Of a DNA stretch of 12,317 nt, positions 6,809-12,314 are shown in pieces. The notes below the pieces were generated by a model. The model had not been told where the DNA came from and ran no database searches. It saw only the letters and a list, made by a program, of their open reading frames with translations. Each line of letters starts with the position of its first letter. The first letter of the stretch is position 1. Made by a program: the position numbers and the translations under genes. The stretch lies in the NCBI GenBank assembly GCA_050257395.1, contig JBLMWU010000191.1, forward strand, positions 1-12,317, in the 5' to 3' direction. This stretch comes from JAIRTY01 sp050257395 (GTDB lineage Bacteria > Actinomycetota > Actinomycetes > Streptosporangiales > Streptosporangiaceae).

Positions 6809-6895
6809 GACCTGTCTCCTGCGACCCGGGTGCAGGTGCGCGGGGCTGGCTGTGGTGGGGATGCTGCAACGGGATCTGGCGGGCATGCTGGCGCT

Positions 6896-7972
6896 GTGAC
6901 AGAAGAGCACGCCCATCCGCCGGCCCACGGGCATGGCCACCGCGACCACCACGGGCACAGCCATGCCCATGAGCATGGCCACGGGCACGGCGGGTCCGGC
7001 GTGCCGGGGCGGCTGCGGCAGCTGCTGGCGCCGCACTCGCATGACACCGCGGTGCAGGTGGACGCGGCGATGGAGGCCAGCGCCGAGGGCATGCGGGCGC
7101 TGTGGATCTCCGCTGCCGCGATGCTGGTGACCACGGTGATCCAGGCGCTGGTGGTGGCGTTGTCCGGGTCGGTGGCGCTGCTGGGCGACACCATGCACAA
7201 CGCCACCGACGCGCTGATCGCGGTGCCGCTGGGGATCGCGTTCCTGCTGGGCCGCAGGCCGCCGACCCGCCGCTACACCTACGGGTACGGCCGCGCCGAG
7301 GACCTGGCCGGCGTGGTGATCGTGCTGGCGATCACCGCATCGTCGGTGCTGGTCGCGTGGGAGGCGATCGGCCGCCTCATCCACCCCCACCGGGCCACGG
7401 ATCTGATCGCGGTCGCTGTCGCGGCGGTGGTGGGCTTCGCCGGCAACGAGTTGGTCGCCCGCTACCGGATCGGCGTCGGCCGCAAGATCGGGTCGGCCGC
7501 GCTGGTCGCCGACGGGCTGCACGCCCGCACCGACGGGTTCACCTCGCTGGCTGTGCTGCTCGGCGCCGGCGGCGTCGCCATCGGCTGGGACTGGGCCGAC
7601 CCGGCCGTGGGCCTGCTGATCACGGTGGCGATCCTGGGCGTGCTGCGCCAGGCCGCCCGGGAGATCTACCGGAGGCTCATGGACGCCGTCGACCCCGCCA
7701 TGGTCGAGGCGGCCGAGCAGGTCCTGCGCGCCACCCCCGGCGTGCTCGGCACCGGCCAGGTGCGGCTGCGCTGGACCGGCCACCAGCTGCGCGCCGAGTG
7801 CGAGGTCATCGTCGACCCCGAGTCCTCGGCCATCGCGGCCCACCAGGTGGCCGTCGCCGCCGAGCACAACCTCCTGCACGCCATGCCGCGGCTGCTCTCC
7901 GCGCTGGTGCACGCCGACCCGCAGCCCCGCGGCGGCACCGACCACCACGCCGTCCTCAGCTCCCACCGCTAG
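6896..7972 (+). CDS. Cation diffusion facilitator (CDF) metal exporter, Zn/Co type
   Basis: A 358-residue membrane protein. Residues 1-33 hold 13 histidines in His-Gly/His-Xaa runs, a probable cytosolic metal-binding lead. A six-helix CDF core follows from about residue 65. The transport site shows HNATD (101-105) in the second helix and HARTD (209-213) in the fifth, the H-D/H-D set typical of zinc-preferring CDFs. The cytosolic C-terminal domain (about 270-350) is present. It should export Zn2+ (possibly Co2+ or Cd2+) by proton antiport. GTG 6896 is chosen because it places the His-rich segment right at the N-terminus; the ORF remains open to GTG 6797, but that extension looks non-coding. 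No strong Shine-Dalgarno site and no recognisable Zur-type box were seen. The gene is divergent from the MaoC gene. Confidence 0.92.
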   Translation: MTEEHAHPPAHGHGHRDHHGHSHAHEHGHGHGGSGVPGRLRQLLAPHSHDTAVQVDAAMEASAEGMRALWISAAAMLVTTVIQALVVALSGSVALLGDTMHNATDALIAVPLGIAFLLGRRPPTRRYTYGYGRAEDLAGVVIVLAITASSVLVAWEAIGRLIHPHRATDLIAVAVAAVVGFAGNELVARYRIGVGRKIGSAALVADGLHARTDGFTSLAVLLGAGGVAIGWDWADPAVGLLITVAILGVLRQAAREIYRRLMDAVDPAMVEAAEQVLRATPGVLGTGQVRLRWTGHQLRAECEVIVDPESSAIAAHQVAVAAEHNLLHAMPRLLSALVHADPQPRGGTDHHAVLSSHR

Positions 7973-8013
7973 CGGCGTACTCCCGCCGTCCGCAACCCCC
8001 GGTCACCTGCTCA

Positions 8014-8029
8014 GCTGCCCCAGGGCAGC
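8014..8029 (+). terminator. Candidate terminator after the CDF gene
   Basis: GCTGCCC-CA-GGGCAGC forms a compact GC-rich hairpin about 42 bases after the CDF stop. There is no T tract. It separates the transporter from the SRPBCC gene. Confidence 0.35.
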
Positions 8030-8125
8030 AGCAAGGCAGCCTCATGCCGGTACAGGAACCAGCAGCGGTGAACCGCCGCTCCTCAGCGCCCGTGCTGGGT
8101 AGGACGACTCCGAGGGCATGCAGCG

Positions 8126-8596
8126 GTGAACACGGTCGACTTTCACGGCGCGTTCTGGTTCCCGGCCGCCCCCGCCCAGCTGTGGGCGGCCGCGGAACAG
8201 TTCGGCCTGTTCGAGTCCTGGTGGGGCTGGCTGGCTGACTTCCACGCCGACACCCCTGGCCTGGTGGCCGGCAACGTGCTGCACGGCCTGGTCGTGCCGC
8301 CGGTGCCGTGCCAGCTGCGGCTCGACATCAGGCTGCAGCGGTGCGAGCCGCCGCGGCTGATCGTGGCGGCGGTCGACGGGGACCTCCGCGGCCAGGCCGT
8401 GCTGCAGCTGGACGGCGCGGGCGACGGCACCCGCGCCACCATGACCTGGTCCCTGGAGATGCGCAGCCCGCCGCTGCGGGCCGCGGCCCGGGTGGCCTAC
8501 CCGCTCATGCGCTGGGGACACGACCGGGTGGTCGACATGGCGGTCGCCGGGTTCCGGCAGCGGGCGCTGCAGTCGGCGTCAGGCGGGCTGCTCTGA
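8126..8596 (+). CDS. SRPBCC (polyketide cyclase/START-like) family protein
   Basis: A 156-residue protein with the SRPBCC layout. It opens with a beta strand and the helical FPAAPAQLWAAAEQFGLFESWW segment (compare the usual V-xx-S/A-P-xx-V-W), then alternating strands, and ends in a long helix (RVAYPLMRWGHDRVVDMAVAGFRQRAL). The fold binds hydrophobic ligands in a central cavity. The ligand or reaction is not predictable here, and no catalytic set is obvious. GTG 8126 has GAGGG (8112-8116) nine bases upstream. Its last six codons overlap the convergent peroxiredoxin gene by 18 bases. It stands alone as a transcription unit between the CDF gene and the peroxiredoxin. The family assignment rests on overall pattern rather than a diagnostic motif. 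Confidence 0.75.
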   Translation: MNTVDFHGAFWFPAAPAQLWAAAEQFGLFESWWGWLADFHADTPGLVAGNVLHGLVVPPVPCQLRLDIRLQRCEPPRLIVAAVDGDLRGQAVLQLDGAGDGTRATMTWSLEMRSPPLRAAARVAYPLMRWGHDRVVDMAVAGFRQRALQSASGGLL

Positions 8597-9055
8597 CTGG
8601 AGCTCGCGCACCACGGCCAGCGCCTCCTGGATGTGCCGGCCGATGTTGACCATCGAGTTGAACGTGTGCCGGACGGTGCCCGTGCGGTCGATGACATACG
8701 TGACCCGGCCGGGCAGCAGGCCGAGGACCGCCGGGACGCCGTAGCTCTTGCGGACCTTCCCGCCCTCGTCGCTGAGCAGCGTGAAGGGCAGCCGGTGGTG
8801 ATCGGTGAAGGCGGCATGCCTGCTCACGGAGTCCGAGCTGACCCCGATCACCTCCGCGCCGGCCTCGGTGAACACCTCGTGGCTGTCGCGGAAGGCACAC
8901 GCCTCGGCGGTGCAGCCCGGCGTCTCGTCCTTGGGGTAGAAGTACAGCACGACCACCCGCTCGCCGAGCCGGTCGTGCAGGCGGACCGGCTCCCCGGACT
9001 GCGAGGGGAGCGTGAAATCGGGGGCCTTGTCACCGGCCTGGACGCCGCGTGCCAT
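8579..9055 (-). CDS. bcp: Peroxiredoxin, BCP/PrxQ type
   Basis: A 158-residue thioredoxin-fold peroxidase of normal PrxQ length. YFYPKDETPGCTAEACAFRD contains the peroxidatic Cys48 in the T-P-G-C motif and the resolving Cys53 five residues later, the C-x4-C arrangement of PrxQ. It reduces hydrogen peroxide and organic hydroperoxides, taking electrons from thioredoxin, in the cytosol. ATG 9055 is preceded by GGAAAGGCGG at good spacing and starts the conserved G-D-x-A-P-D-F region. Upstream starts would add a basic, unlikely extension. It lies 97 bases after the STAS gene on the same strand, with a hairpin between them. It may share the STAS transcript or have its own promoter. Its 3' end overlaps the SRPBCC gene tail to tail. 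Confidence 0.94.
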   Translation of the reverse strand: MARGVQAGDKAPDFTLPSQSGEPVRLHDRLGERVVVLYFYPKDETPGCTAEACAFRDSHEVFTEAGAEVIGVSSDSVSRHAAFTDHHRLPFTLLSDEGGKVRKSYGVPAVLGLLPGRVTYVIDRTGTVRHTFNSMVNIGRHIQEALAVVRELQSEQPA

Positions 9056-9073
9056 GTTCAGTCCGCCTTTCCG

Positions 9074-9093
9074 GCGCTCCCGCTTCGGAGCGC
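9074..9093. terminator. Hairpin between the STAS gene and the peroxiredoxin gene
   Basis: GCGCTCC, a six-base loop, and GGAGCGC form a 7-bp stem on the leader side of the peroxiredoxin start. It could end the STAS transcript or act in the peroxiredoxin leader. There is no T tract on either strand. Confidence 0.35.
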
Positions 9094-9152
9094 ATCGTCC
9101 CGCCCTGGGCATTCTCGTTCACGAACAAGCACGGATTCCACCACGGAACGGA

Positions 9153-9500
9153 TCACCCGCTCCCGCTGGCACCGTCGATCACGCAGATCTGGTCCATCCC
9201 GGTGAGCTCCAGCACCCGGCGGATGCCCGCGGCGGGGGCGCGGAGGATGAGCCGGTTCTCGAAGGCGAGCGCGTGCCGGGCCTTGATGATGACCCGCATG
9301 ACGTTCAGGCCGTACGAGTCGATGAACGAGAGCCCCGCCAGGTCGAGCACGAGCCGCGCGGGCCGGCGGTCTAACACCGAGCCCACGCACTCCACGGCCG
9401 CGGGAGCGGTCAGGTAGTCGAGTTCCCCGCGCAGGGTGATGACCGCCTCCCGCGCATCCCAGTGGACAGCCACGCTCAGCGGTGAGGCAGGGCTGTCCAT
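9153..9500 (-). CDS. STAS-domain anti-sigma-factor antagonist
   Basis: A 115-residue single STAS domain, the usual size for SpoIIAA/RsbV-like proteins. LVLDLAGLSFIDSYGLNVM matches the D-L-S-x-L-x-F-I-D-S-x-G-L consensus, and Ser62 is the expected phosphorylation site. When unphosphorylated, such proteins bind an anti-sigma kinase and free an alternative sigma factor for stress or developmental genes. No kinase, phosphatase or sigma gene is adjacent, so the partner is encoded elsewhere. ATG 9500 is chosen for its GGGGAAG Shine-Dalgarno site; an in-frame ATG at 9569 would add 23 residues. A minus-strand TAGGCT around 9630 is a possible -10. The peroxiredoxin gene follows on the same strand, which fits a general-stress setting but does not prove an operon. 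Confidence 0.9.
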   Translation of the reverse strand: MDSPASPLSVAVHWDAREAVITLRGELDYLTAPAAVECVGSVLDRRPARLVLDLAGLSFIDSYGLNVMRVIIKARHALAFENRLILRAPAAGIRRVLELTGMDQICVIDGASGSG

Positions 9501-9796
9501 GGTCGCTTCCCCGGGCAGACTGGCAGAGGCCTGGTCAGGCACGGACGGACGGAAGGCGCGGCTGGCCATCAGCACCCCGTCAGGCCGCCAGCCCGCATTC
9601 CGGATGCTAGCGAAGTTCGCGGCGGAGCAGCCTAATCGCGGCCGGCCGTGTCCGGAATGTTGCCTTCCCGGCGGGCGGCGGGCGGCCTGCAAGGCGATCG
9701 CACCGGTTGGGCCATCGATTCTGATTGAGCAGGCCGCCTCGCACGGGCAGGAATTAATCCGTTGCCGGGCGGCAGACCGCGCGGGAGCGTAACCCC
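9501..9796. other. Divergent intergenic region, STAS / PhyH-like
   Basis: No credible gene in this 296-base stretch; apparent reading frames look like GC-rich background. It is more AT-rich near 9706-9726 and 9750-9762. A minus-strand TAGGCT (about 9630) could be the STAS -10. The Shine-Dalgarno site of the PhyH-like gene (GGGAG, 9783-9787) is at the right end. No palindrome or repeat stood out. Confidence 0.5.
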
Positions 9797-10111
9797 ATGG
9801 CCACGGTGACGCGGCTGACCCCGCGGCAGCGGCGATCCCTCACCGGGGACGGCTACCTCCTCGTGCCGTCCCTGCTCGGCGGCGCAGATCTGGCCCGGAT
9901 CGCGGCCCGGCTGACGGAGCACGTCCGGCAGACCGTTGCAGCCTGGGCGGAGCAGCCCAGCCTGGACACCCACGAGGGTCCGGCCGGGTCACTCATCTTG
10001 TTCAACGGGGCCGACTTGTGGCACTCCGGCACCCTCAACTACTCGCCCGCGCCGCGCCTGGCCTTGACCGCAGGCTTTGGACACGGCCCGCACCGGCAGC
10101 CCAGCGGCTGA
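9797..10111 (+). CDS. Truncated phytanoyl-CoA dioxygenase (PhyH)-like protein
   Basis: A 104-residue protein; intact PhyH enzymes are about 250-300. LTPRQRRSLTGDGYLLVPSLLGGADLARI is the usual N-terminus. GPAGSLILFNGADLWHSG, followed by PRLALTAGF, is the usual C-terminal strand pair with the second iron-binding His and the 2-oxoglutarate-binding Arg. The middle, including the H-x-D iron motif, is missing between about residues 48 and 60. The frame stays open across the junction. It therefore looks like an in-frame internal deletion and is unlikely to be an active Fe(II)/2-oxoglutarate dioxygenase. It could be a decaying remnant or a repurposed small protein. The start has GGGAG nine bases upstream. 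It is convergent with the MmcQ/YjbR gene 16 bases away. Confidence 0.65.
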   Translation: MATVTRLTPRQRRSLTGDGYLLVPSLLGGADLARIAARLTEHVRQTVAAWAEQPSLDTHEGPAGSLILFNGADLWHSGTLNYSPAPRLALTAGFGHGPHRQPSG

Positions 10112-10127
10112 CCGGGTTCCTGCCTTG

Positions 10128-10499
10128 TCAGGCCGGGTCGCCGAAATCACGGGCGAGTTCCTCTGGAGCGCGCATCCGCCAGGCATCGGTCACCAGTTCC
10201 GTCAGGCGCCCGGCGTCCACCTCCGCCAGCCTCAGCATCACCAACGGCCAGCCGTCGTAGCCGGGCGCGGTGAAGAACAACCCTGGCTCGCCGAGCAGCA
10301 GGGCCTGCTTCTCGGCCTCGTCGCCGACGTACAGAACCGCGATGTCGGTCCGGATGACCCGGCGCTCGCCGGGTCTGCGCTCGGGGTAGGACCAGACGAA
10401 GCCCTTGCCGCCCACCCGGAAGTCGAAGCCGTCGCTGTCGATCTCCTCGACTCCAGGCAGGGCCAGTGCAAGGCGGCGCACGTCGTCAGCGTCAGCCAT
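10128..10499 (-). CDS. MmcQ/YjbR family protein
   Basis: A 123-residue protein with the MmcQ/YjbR pattern: LALALPGVEEIDSDG at the start, FRVGGKGFVWSYPER, then a LLLGEPGLFFTAPGYDGWPLVMLRL core and a C-terminal ELVTDAWRMRAPEELAR helix. The family has a CyaY-like alpha/beta fold with proposed DNA binding; its biological role is poorly known. ATG 10499 is certain in practice because GGGAGGAGG precedes it at five bases. The longer open frame upstream (to 10703) is not coding in character. The gene is divergent from the SPFH gene and convergent with the PhyH-like remnant, so it is probably a single-gene unit. Confidence 0.87.
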   Translation of the reverse strand: MADADDVRRLALALPGVEEIDSDGFDFRVGGKGFVWSYPERRPGERRVIRTDIAVLYVGDEAEKQALLLGEPGLFFTAPGYDGWPLVMLRLAEVDAGRLTELVTDAWRMRAPEELARDFGDPA

Positions 10500-10707
10500 G
10501 GTGCCTCCTCCCGGAACGCCTCCACCTGCCGTGGGAAGGGTAACCGCCCGAACCGCGCGACCCTGGAATGGAACAGCGCGTCCAGCAGGAAGCCGTACCG
10601 GCCGCTTGAGGCGAGTCGGCAGAGGTGAGCGCCGCCGCCGATGAGCCATATGCACGCTGGATGCGATCGGGAGAGGGTATCGCCGCCCCTGGACCTGCGG
10701 CAAAAAC

Positions 10708-10737
10708 TGATATCATCATGCTAGATATGTGTTATCA
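10708..10737. promoter_or_regulatory. AT-rich inverted repeat upstream of the SPFH/RHH pair
   Basis: TGATATCA (10708-10715) and TGTTATCA (10730-10737) are inverted half-sites (7 of 8 positions symmetric) around a central CTAG (10721-10724). The total span is 30 bp. Its AT content contrasts sharply with the flanks, and it lies 25 bases before the SPFH start. It is a good candidate for promoter plus operator, plausibly of the ribbon-helix-helix protein encoded downstream. Confidence 0.6.
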
Positions 10738-10762
10738 GACGCGTCAAGCGGAGGTGGGTCAG

Positions 10763-11689
10763 ATGGAAGCCGCGGTTCAGGTAGGCGCGAGCGGCCCCGT
10801 GAGTGGCCAGCGGGTGCCCGAGCGGGCAGCCCGGTTCCTGTCCGGGCTGCGGATGCTGGTGCTGGGCCTGATCCTGGTGGCGGCGGGGGCCGCGCTGCTG
10901 TGGCTGGCCAGCCGCGCCAGCGGCGGCGGCGCGACCGCGCTGGTGTGGGCGGGCGCGCTGGTGCTTGTGGCCGCTGCCGGGGCGCTGCGGGGCCTGACGG
11001 CCGTGGTGCCCGGCCGCGCCCACGTGGTCCAGCTGTTCGGCAAGTACCGCGGCACCATCCGCCAGCCCGGCCTGCAGTGGGTGAACCCGTTCAGCAACCG
11101 CATCGTGGTCTCGACCCGGATCCGCAACCAGGAGTCAGCGCAGCTCAAGGTCAACGACGCGGACGGCAATCCGATCGAGATCGCGGCCGTCGTCGTCTGG
11201 CAGGTGGACGACACCGCGCACGCCCTGTACGCCGTCGACGACTACAGCCATTTCGTCACGGTCCAGACCGAGACCGCGGTCCGGCACATCGCCTCCAGTT
11301 ACCCCTACGACAACCGCGGCAGCGGCGCGCTCTCGCTGCGGGACAACGCCGACGAGATCACCGGGCGGCTGTCGGCCGAGCTGGCCGACCGGGTCCGGCC
11401 GGCCGGCGTGCAGGTCATCGAGACCCGCCTGACCAGGCTGTCCTATGCCCCGGAGATCGCGCAGGCGATGCTGCGCCAGCAGCAGGCGAACGCGGTCGTC
11501 GGCGCGCGGCAGCGCATCGTCGAAGGCGCCGTCGGCATGGTCCGGCTGGCGCTGCAGCGCCTCGACGAGGAGGGCGTCGTCGAGCTCGACGAGGAGCGGA
11601 AGGCCGCCATGGTCTCGAACCTGCTGGTGGTCCTGTGCAGCGAGCAGGCGACCCAGCAGGTCGTCAACACCGGGTCGCTGTACCAGTGA
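10763..11689 (+). CDS. SPFH/band-7 (stomatin-like, slipin) membrane protein
   Basis: A 308-residue protein. Two hydrophobic segments (about 31-50 and 57-77) anchor it. The SPFH domain then runs from about 80 to 240: LTAVVPGRAHVVQLFGKYRGTI, QPGLQWVNPF and DGNPIEIAAVVVWQV are stomatin signatures. A predicted coiled helical tail (IAQAMLRQQQANAVVGARQRIVEGAV onward) ends the protein. Such proteins oligomerise on membranes and organise microdomains or guard proteases; the specific role here is unknown. ATG 10763 has an excellent GGAGGTG site six bases upstream; longer upstream starts add a non-conserved stretch. Its TGA overlaps a GTG in the first copy of a 15-bp tandem repeat. The RHH gene follows 79 bases later on the same strand. 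An AT-rich inverted repeat precedes the unit. Confidence 0.93.
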   Translation: MEAAVQVGASGPVSGQRVPERAARFLSGLRMLVLGLILVAAGAALLWLASRASGGGATALVWAGALVLVAAAGALRGLTAVVPGRAHVVQLFGKYRGTIRQPGLQWVNPFSNRIVVSTRIRNQESAQLKVNDADGNPIEIAAVVVWQVDDTAHALYAVDDYSHFVTVQTETAVRHIASSYPYDNRGSGALSLRDNADEITGRLSAELADRVRPAGVQVIETRLTRLSYAPEIAQAMLRQQQANAVVGARQRIVEGAVGMVRLALQRLDEEGVVELDEERKAAMVSNLLVVLCSEQATQQVVNTGSLYQ

Positions 11690-11751
11690 CGGCTGTACCA
11701 GTGACGGCCGGGCCGGTCATGGCTGGGCCGGTCACGGCTGGGCCGGTGATG
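11677..11751 (+). repeat. Five-copy 15-bp tandem repeat at the SPFH/RHH junction
   Basis: Units are at 11677-11691, 11692-11706, 11707-11721, 11722-11736 and 11737-11751. The first two are identical GCTGTACCAGTGACG; the others are GCCGGGCCGGTCATG, GCTGGGCCGGTCACG and GCTGGGCCGGTGATG. The first copy contains the last SPFH codons and stop. Confidence 0.85.
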
Positions 11752-11772
11752 GCGGGCTGGGCGCCGCCGTGA
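11686..11772 (+). CDS. Possible 28-residue pentapeptide-repeat linker ORF
   Basis: GTG 11686 overlaps the SPFH stop as GTGA, and TGA 11770-11772 overlaps the RHH start GTG 11769 as GTGA. The product would be five-residue repeats of the type (V/M)TAVP-VTAGP-VMAGP, ending in WAPP. No Shine-Dalgarno site is seen, so it would rely on reinitiating ribosomes. It is supported by the two exact overlaps and the 15-bp (five-codon) period. It may equally be a by-product of repeat expansion. Confidence 0.3.
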   Translation: MTAVPVTAGPVMAGPVTAGPVMAGWAPP

Positions 11773-11975
11773 CCGGGCGCAAGGCCATCCTGCTGCGGCT
11801 GGACCCCGCGATCCACGACGCGCTGGCCGGCTGGGCCGCGGACGAGCTGCGCAGCACCAACGCCCAGATCGAGTTCCTGCTGCGCCGGGCCCTGGCCGAG
11901 GCCGGCCGGCTGCCCGGTCACGCCGGGCAGCTGCGCGGGCCGGGCCGGCCGCCGCGCCAGCCCGGCCCTGGCTAG
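11769..11975 (+). CDS. Ribbon-helix-helix (Arc/CopG-like) DNA-binding protein
   Basis: A 68-residue protein. KAILLRLDP is the beta-strand of a ribbon-helix-helix fold. IHDALAGWAADEL is the first helix and STNAQIEFLLRRALAEAG the second. The last 20 residues are Gly/Pro/Arg-rich (GRPPRQPG), resembling a flexible nucleic-acid-binding tail. RHH proteins dimerise and insert the strand pair into the major groove, often repressing their own operon; many are antitoxins. No toxin is adjacent; the partner gene is the SPFH protein. The GTG start is the only suitable one in frame near the conserved part and lacks a clear Shine-Dalgarno site. It overlaps the stop of the repeat ORF as GTGA, which could supply ribosomes. 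The AT-rich inverted repeat at 10708-10737 is the likely operator (inference). Confidence 0.85.
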   Translation: MTGRKAILLRLDPAIHDALAGWAADELRSTNAQIEFLLRRALAEAGRLPGHAGQLRGPGRPPRQPGPG

Positions 11976-11994
11976 CCGCGCCAGCTCTGGCCAG

Positions 11995-12009
11995 CCGTGC
12001 CAAGCACGG
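11995..12009 (+). terminator. Candidate terminator of the SPFH/RHH unit
   Basis: CCGTGC-CAA-GCACGG is a perfect 6-bp stem with a three-base loop, 20 bases after the RHH stop. No T tract follows. Confidence 0.45.
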
Positions 12010-12075
12010 TCCCTGGCCAGCCGCGTCGCCCAGCCCAGCCAGCCGCGCCCGTCTCAGCCGTGCACGTGAGCCGGG

Positions 12076-12092
12076 CACCGAAACTTTCGGTG
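12076..12092. promoter_or_regulatory. Palindromic CGAAAnTTTCG operator, upstream copy
   Basis: CACCGAAACTTTCGGTG is a perfect 8-1-8 palindrome about 125 bases upstream of the -35. The CGAAA(C/G)TTTCG core resembles the GAAAnTTTC boxes described for xylanase and other glycoside hydrolase control in actinomycetes. The distant position could allow looping with the promoter-proximal boxes. Confidence 0.7.
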
Positions 12093-12094
12093 AT

Positions 12095-12112
12095 GCCCCG
12101 GGTGACCGGGGC
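12095..12112. terminator. GC hairpin downstream of the first operator box
   Basis: GCCCCGG-GTGA-CCGGGGC is a perfect 7-bp stem with a four-base loop. It could be a factor-independent terminator isolating the next promoter from upstream reading. No T tract. Confidence 0.35.
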
Positions 12113-12201
12113 CGGGACAAGTCTGCCCGGCGCGGGGGGCACCCCAGATGCAGGGTCCCGGGACGGGCGAGCGCCGGGCCGGGGGCGTGCCTGCCAAGGG
12201 G

Positions 12202-12230
12202 TTGACCGCCCGCGGCGGGCGATTTACGCT
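12202..12230 (+). promoter_or_regulatory. Sigma-70-type promoter of the gene beyond the right edge
   Basis: TTGACC (12202-12207) and TACGCT (12225-12230) are separated by exactly 17 bp and fit the housekeeping consensus well. The start of transcription would be near 12237, inside the second CGAAAnTTTC box, so a bound regulator would block initiation. Confidence 0.72.
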
Positions 12231-12234
12231 CAGG

Positions 12235-12269
12235 CCGAAAGTTTCCGATGTTTTTCCGAAATGTTTCAA
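12235..12269. promoter_or_regulatory. Two promoter-proximal CGAAAnTTTCG-type boxes
   Basis: CCGAAAGTTTCCG (12235-12247) and CCGAAATGTTTCAA (12256-12269) are imperfect copies of the upstream palindrome. Their centres are about 21 bp apart, two helical turns. They cover the transcription start and early leader, a repressor-like placement. Confidence 0.65.
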
Positions 12270-12305
12270 CCGATCCTCGCCCTGCCGGGCGCTGGGTCAC
12301 CTCGC

Positions 12306-12314
12306 GGGAGGGAG
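12306..12314 (+). promoter_or_regulatory. Shine-Dalgarno site of the gene beyond the right edge
   Basis: GGGAGGGAG ends three bases before the window edge, so a plus-strand start codon is expected within a few bases past 12317. The leader would be roughly 80 bases long. Confidence 0.55.

Noticed and set aside
8062..8131. A 12-bp direct repeat GCAGCGGTGAAC at 8062-8073 and 8120-8131
   Set aside because: The second copy contains the SRPBCC start. There are only two copies, not palindromic, 58 bp apart, with no extra structure; chance or minor duplication is enough.
6761..8238. Long open frames at 6761-7966 (minus) and 7102-8238 (plus) over the CDF gene
   Set aside because: The CDF frame has a coherent membrane protein with both metal-site motifs; the others are low-complexity. 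Only the last 16 codons of the minus frame are kept, as the MaoC leader ORF.
11677..11751. CRISPR-like reading of the 15-bp repeats
   Set aside because: The units are head-to-tail with no spacers and no cas genes are nearby; it is a simple tandem repeat.
11769..11975. The RHH gene as the antitoxin of a toxin-antitoxin pair
   Set aside because: No toxin-sized gene or toxin motif is adjacent; the neighbour is a 308-residue SPFH membrane protein and the downstream side is gene-free.
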